Of a stretch of 7,654 nt of DNA, positions 6,283 to 7,654 are shown in pieces. Each line of letters starts with the position of its first letter. Position 1 is the first letter of the stretch. The stretch covers positions 1 through 7,654 of the forward strand of contig JBBTRP010000011.1 of NCBI GenBank assembly GCA_038065125.1. The letters run 5' to 3'. Position numbers and translations under genes: made by a program. Origin of the DNA: JBBTRP01 sp038065125 (GTDB lineage Bacteria > Patescibacteriota > Patescibacteriia > JACQRZ01). The notes under the pieces were generated by a model. That model was not told where the DNA came from. It worked only from the letters and a program-made list of their open reading frames with translations, and made no database searches.

Positions 6283-7211
6283 GAAACATTCCGACGCGCA
6301 AGAGCCGACTGCAGGCGAGGAATATACTGGTCATAAGGAGTGTCGACAAAGACCGTGTCGCCGTATATCGTGAGTTTATTGGGAATAACAATGATTACCA
6401 AGGTAAGGTTATAGAGTTCTTTGATCGCCACCGCTTCACGCTCGACGAGGCCGGAGGCTCCATCAATAGTGTTTGGTTTCTCAGTGTTTTTGTAAAATTC
6501 AACCTCTTCATCAAGAAACAAGAGGGGCGGGCGCCGTGAGAAAATCGGGGTTTTTCCGCTGATGTCTCCAAACCAATCGTATGCGCGATTGCGGAGCCAC
6601 CGATTTACCGGCAGCACGAATTGGTTATTTTTGATGAAGTACTCAACATCGACTCGATCAAATACTTTGTATTGGAGTGATGAGCGATCGTTTTTCGAGT
6701 TTAGGGGCGCTGCTTTTGATAGTGGGCTTTTCTTGATCGTATCGAGCTCTTGAATTCTCTCAAGAGATTTACGTTCAACCATTTCCCAAATGAAGAGTTT
6801 GGGACTCCCTTTTTTGTATCCGCTTCGCGCAAGATACTGCCGGGGCGTGAGATTCTTTTTAGACGTCGACTGGTAGAATACTTTTATGCCGGATGTTTTT
6901 TCGAGGGCGTTGGGCACCGGGTCGGAATCAAAACCCGTATTAAAAAAGGAGTCGCCCATAATCAGAAGGTCAACATTTTCTGTCGAAAGGCGTTCTTGCA
7001 GCTGCGTCTCTGCAATACGTTCTTTAAAGGCGTCAATGCGACTGAGTATATACAGATCTCCAGGGGAGAACAAGGGATCTCGCTCGTCAACGGGAATAAA
7101 TTTTCTTCCGAGAGTTTTGTTTTTTCCCATACCCAAGAAGAACAGCGAGACGCACACCGCTGAGAGCAAGAGGACCACCAAAATCTTAGAATTGGAAGTA
7201 GATGAACTCAT
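6283..7211 (-). CDS. AlgX/AlgJ-like SGNH O-acetyltransferase component, C-terminus lost in gap
   Basis: The N-terminal 309 residues of a membrane-anchored, extracytoplasmic protein that probably takes acetyl groups delivered by the neighbouring MBOAT protein and places them on a polysaccharide. A hydrophobic anchor spans about residues 10-28. The SGNH block I is DLLIMGDSFF (81-90), with S88 the likely nucleophile in GDS. PKLFIWEMVERKSL (137-150) and LVIIVIPNKLTIYGD (271-285) follow in the order seen in AlgX/AlgJ and related DHHW-type proteins. YDQYIPRLQSALARRNV (293-309) leads toward the expected Asp/His (DxH) catalytic block, which falls in the gap. I chose the ATG at 7211, which gives MSSSTSNSK just before the anchor, over the longer frame from 7271. 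It overlaps the end of the MBOAT gene by 26 bases, so the two are very likely co-translated. The superfamily call is firm; the exact glycan is unknown. Confidence 0.8.
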
Positions 7212-7654
7212 TGTTCGTAAATCGCCCCAGAAGGGCGATAATAAATACAAGACCCGAAAAGCCGATAGCATGGATGGCGACGGGGAGTCGCATAATGAAG
7301 CTGCGAAGTTTTTCGGTCGTGATGCAGGTATCGGCGATAAGTAACAACAGAATCGAAAAGAGAGCGATTATCAGAGAGGAAGAGTGCTCATAGAGAAATG
7401 GCTGTAAACGTGACAGGTTGGCCCCATTGCGTAATATCTGGTCAAGCATATACAACGCGTCCTGTACTGATTGTGCGCGGAAAAATATCCACGAGACACA
7501 AATTAGAATGAACGTTACGAGTATCTGGATACCCGTGCCGATAGTCGTGTGGAAGATGACGGATAGCTTTGTAAAGCGATTGACGAAGATCCCACTCCAA
7601 TGAGACATCAACACGTACAGCCCATTCTGGCAGCCCCAGATGACAAATGTCCAG
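7186..7654 (-). CDS. MBOAT O-acyltransferase (AlgI/DltB/PatA type), C-terminal 155 residues
   Basis: This entry holds the last 155 codons of a gene that enters from the right edge; its N-terminus lies outside the window. The visible part starts WTFVIWGCQNGLYVL, the WG-x2-(H/N)G-x-Y segment of AlgI-like MBOAT proteins. VTFILICVSWIFFRAQS follows, the characteristic 'W(I/V)FFRA' helix end, and the protein ends NNEFIYFQF, the usual C-terminus of this family. At least three membrane segments remain. Such proteins carry acetyl groups from a cytoplasmic donor, probably acetyl-CoA, across the membrane for O-acetylation of exported glycans or teichoic acids. The family's invariant active-site His normally lies upstream, off the window, so activity cannot be judged. 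It stops at TAA (7188-7186), 26 bases inside the AlgX-like gene, the expected partner of an AlgI-type enzyme. Confidence 0.92.
   Translation of the reverse strand, partial: WTFVIWGCQNGLYVLMSHWSGIFVNRFTKLSVIFHTTIGTGIQILVTFILICVSWIFFRAQSVQDALYMLDQILRNGANLSRLQPFLYEHSSSLIIALFSILLLLIADTCITTEKLRSFIMRLPVAIHAIGFSGLVFIIALLGRFTNNEFIYFQF

Noticed and set aside
5978..6373. A rightward frame crossing the gap
   Set aside because: It is out of frame with the coupled gene at 5719, gives low-complexity Arg-rich sequence and relies on the placeholder N.
6063..7271. A single leftward frame crossing the N run and continuing to 6063
   Set aside because: The part left of the gap is the antisense of the rightward gene from 5719 and is unlike a protein; continuity comes only from the N being read as open codons.
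7212..7271. Longer N-terminus of the AlgX-like protein from 7271
   Set aside because: It would overlap the MBOAT gene by 86 bases and add a sequence that mirrors the MBOAT coding strand in another frame; ATG 7211 places the membrane anchor at the usual position.
6750..7344. Rightward open frames opposite the AlgX-like and MBOAT genes
   Set aside because: The leftward frames carry recognisable SGNH and MBOAT motifs; the rightward ones show none.

Overview
The window looks like part of a bacterial cell-envelope or surface-polysaccharide locus from a metagenome scaffold: it contains one run of exactly 100 N (6183-6282), the usual placeholder for an unsequenced gap. Base composition is mid-GC. 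UGA is used as an ordinary stop at two ATGA gene junctions, so the standard code applies. Gene packing is very tight, and several large membrane proteins have only superfamily-level resemblance to known families. This, with their style, suggests an uncultivated lineage such as Patescibacteria/CPR; that placement is an inference and no phylogenetic marker is present.

Layout. At the left edge there may be the first 26 codons of a leftward gene (79 to 1). A 35-base gap separates it from a complete rightward GT4-type glycosyltransferase (115-1290). The next gene runs leftwards: a 714-residue polytopic membrane protein with a GT-C-like layout (1287-3431). The two genes converge and their stop codons interlock in CTAG. 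Its start codon abuts the start of the next rightward gene in the hexamer CATATG. From there a rightward, translationally coupled set follows: a CDP-alcohol phosphatidyltransferase (3432-4034), a 563-residue GT39/PMT-like membrane glycosyltransferase (4031-5722) and a membrane-anchored protein of unknown function (from 5719) that runs into the gap. Both internal junctions are 4-base ATGA overlaps, and the second lies in a perfect 10-bp hairpin.

Beyond the gap two leftward genes enter from the right edge: the C-terminal part of an MBOAT O-acyltransferase of the AlgI type (7654-7186) and, overlapping it by 26 bases, a membrane-anchored AlgX/AlgJ-like SGNH protein (7211 into the gap). This pair is the classic machine for O-acetylating exported polysaccharides.

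Taken together, the GT4 enzyme could build lipid-linked or nucleotide-sugar-derived glycans on the cytoplasmic side. The two GT-C-like proteins could move sugars from lipid carriers on the outer face. The phosphatidyltransferase would supply phospholipid or a phosphodiester-linked head group, and the MBOAT/AlgX pair would acetylate the surface glycan. This pathway is inferred from family membership and proximity. Apart from the N run, no stretch over 300 bases lacks a gene. I saw no tRNA, rRNA, CRISPR array, transposase or insertion sequence.
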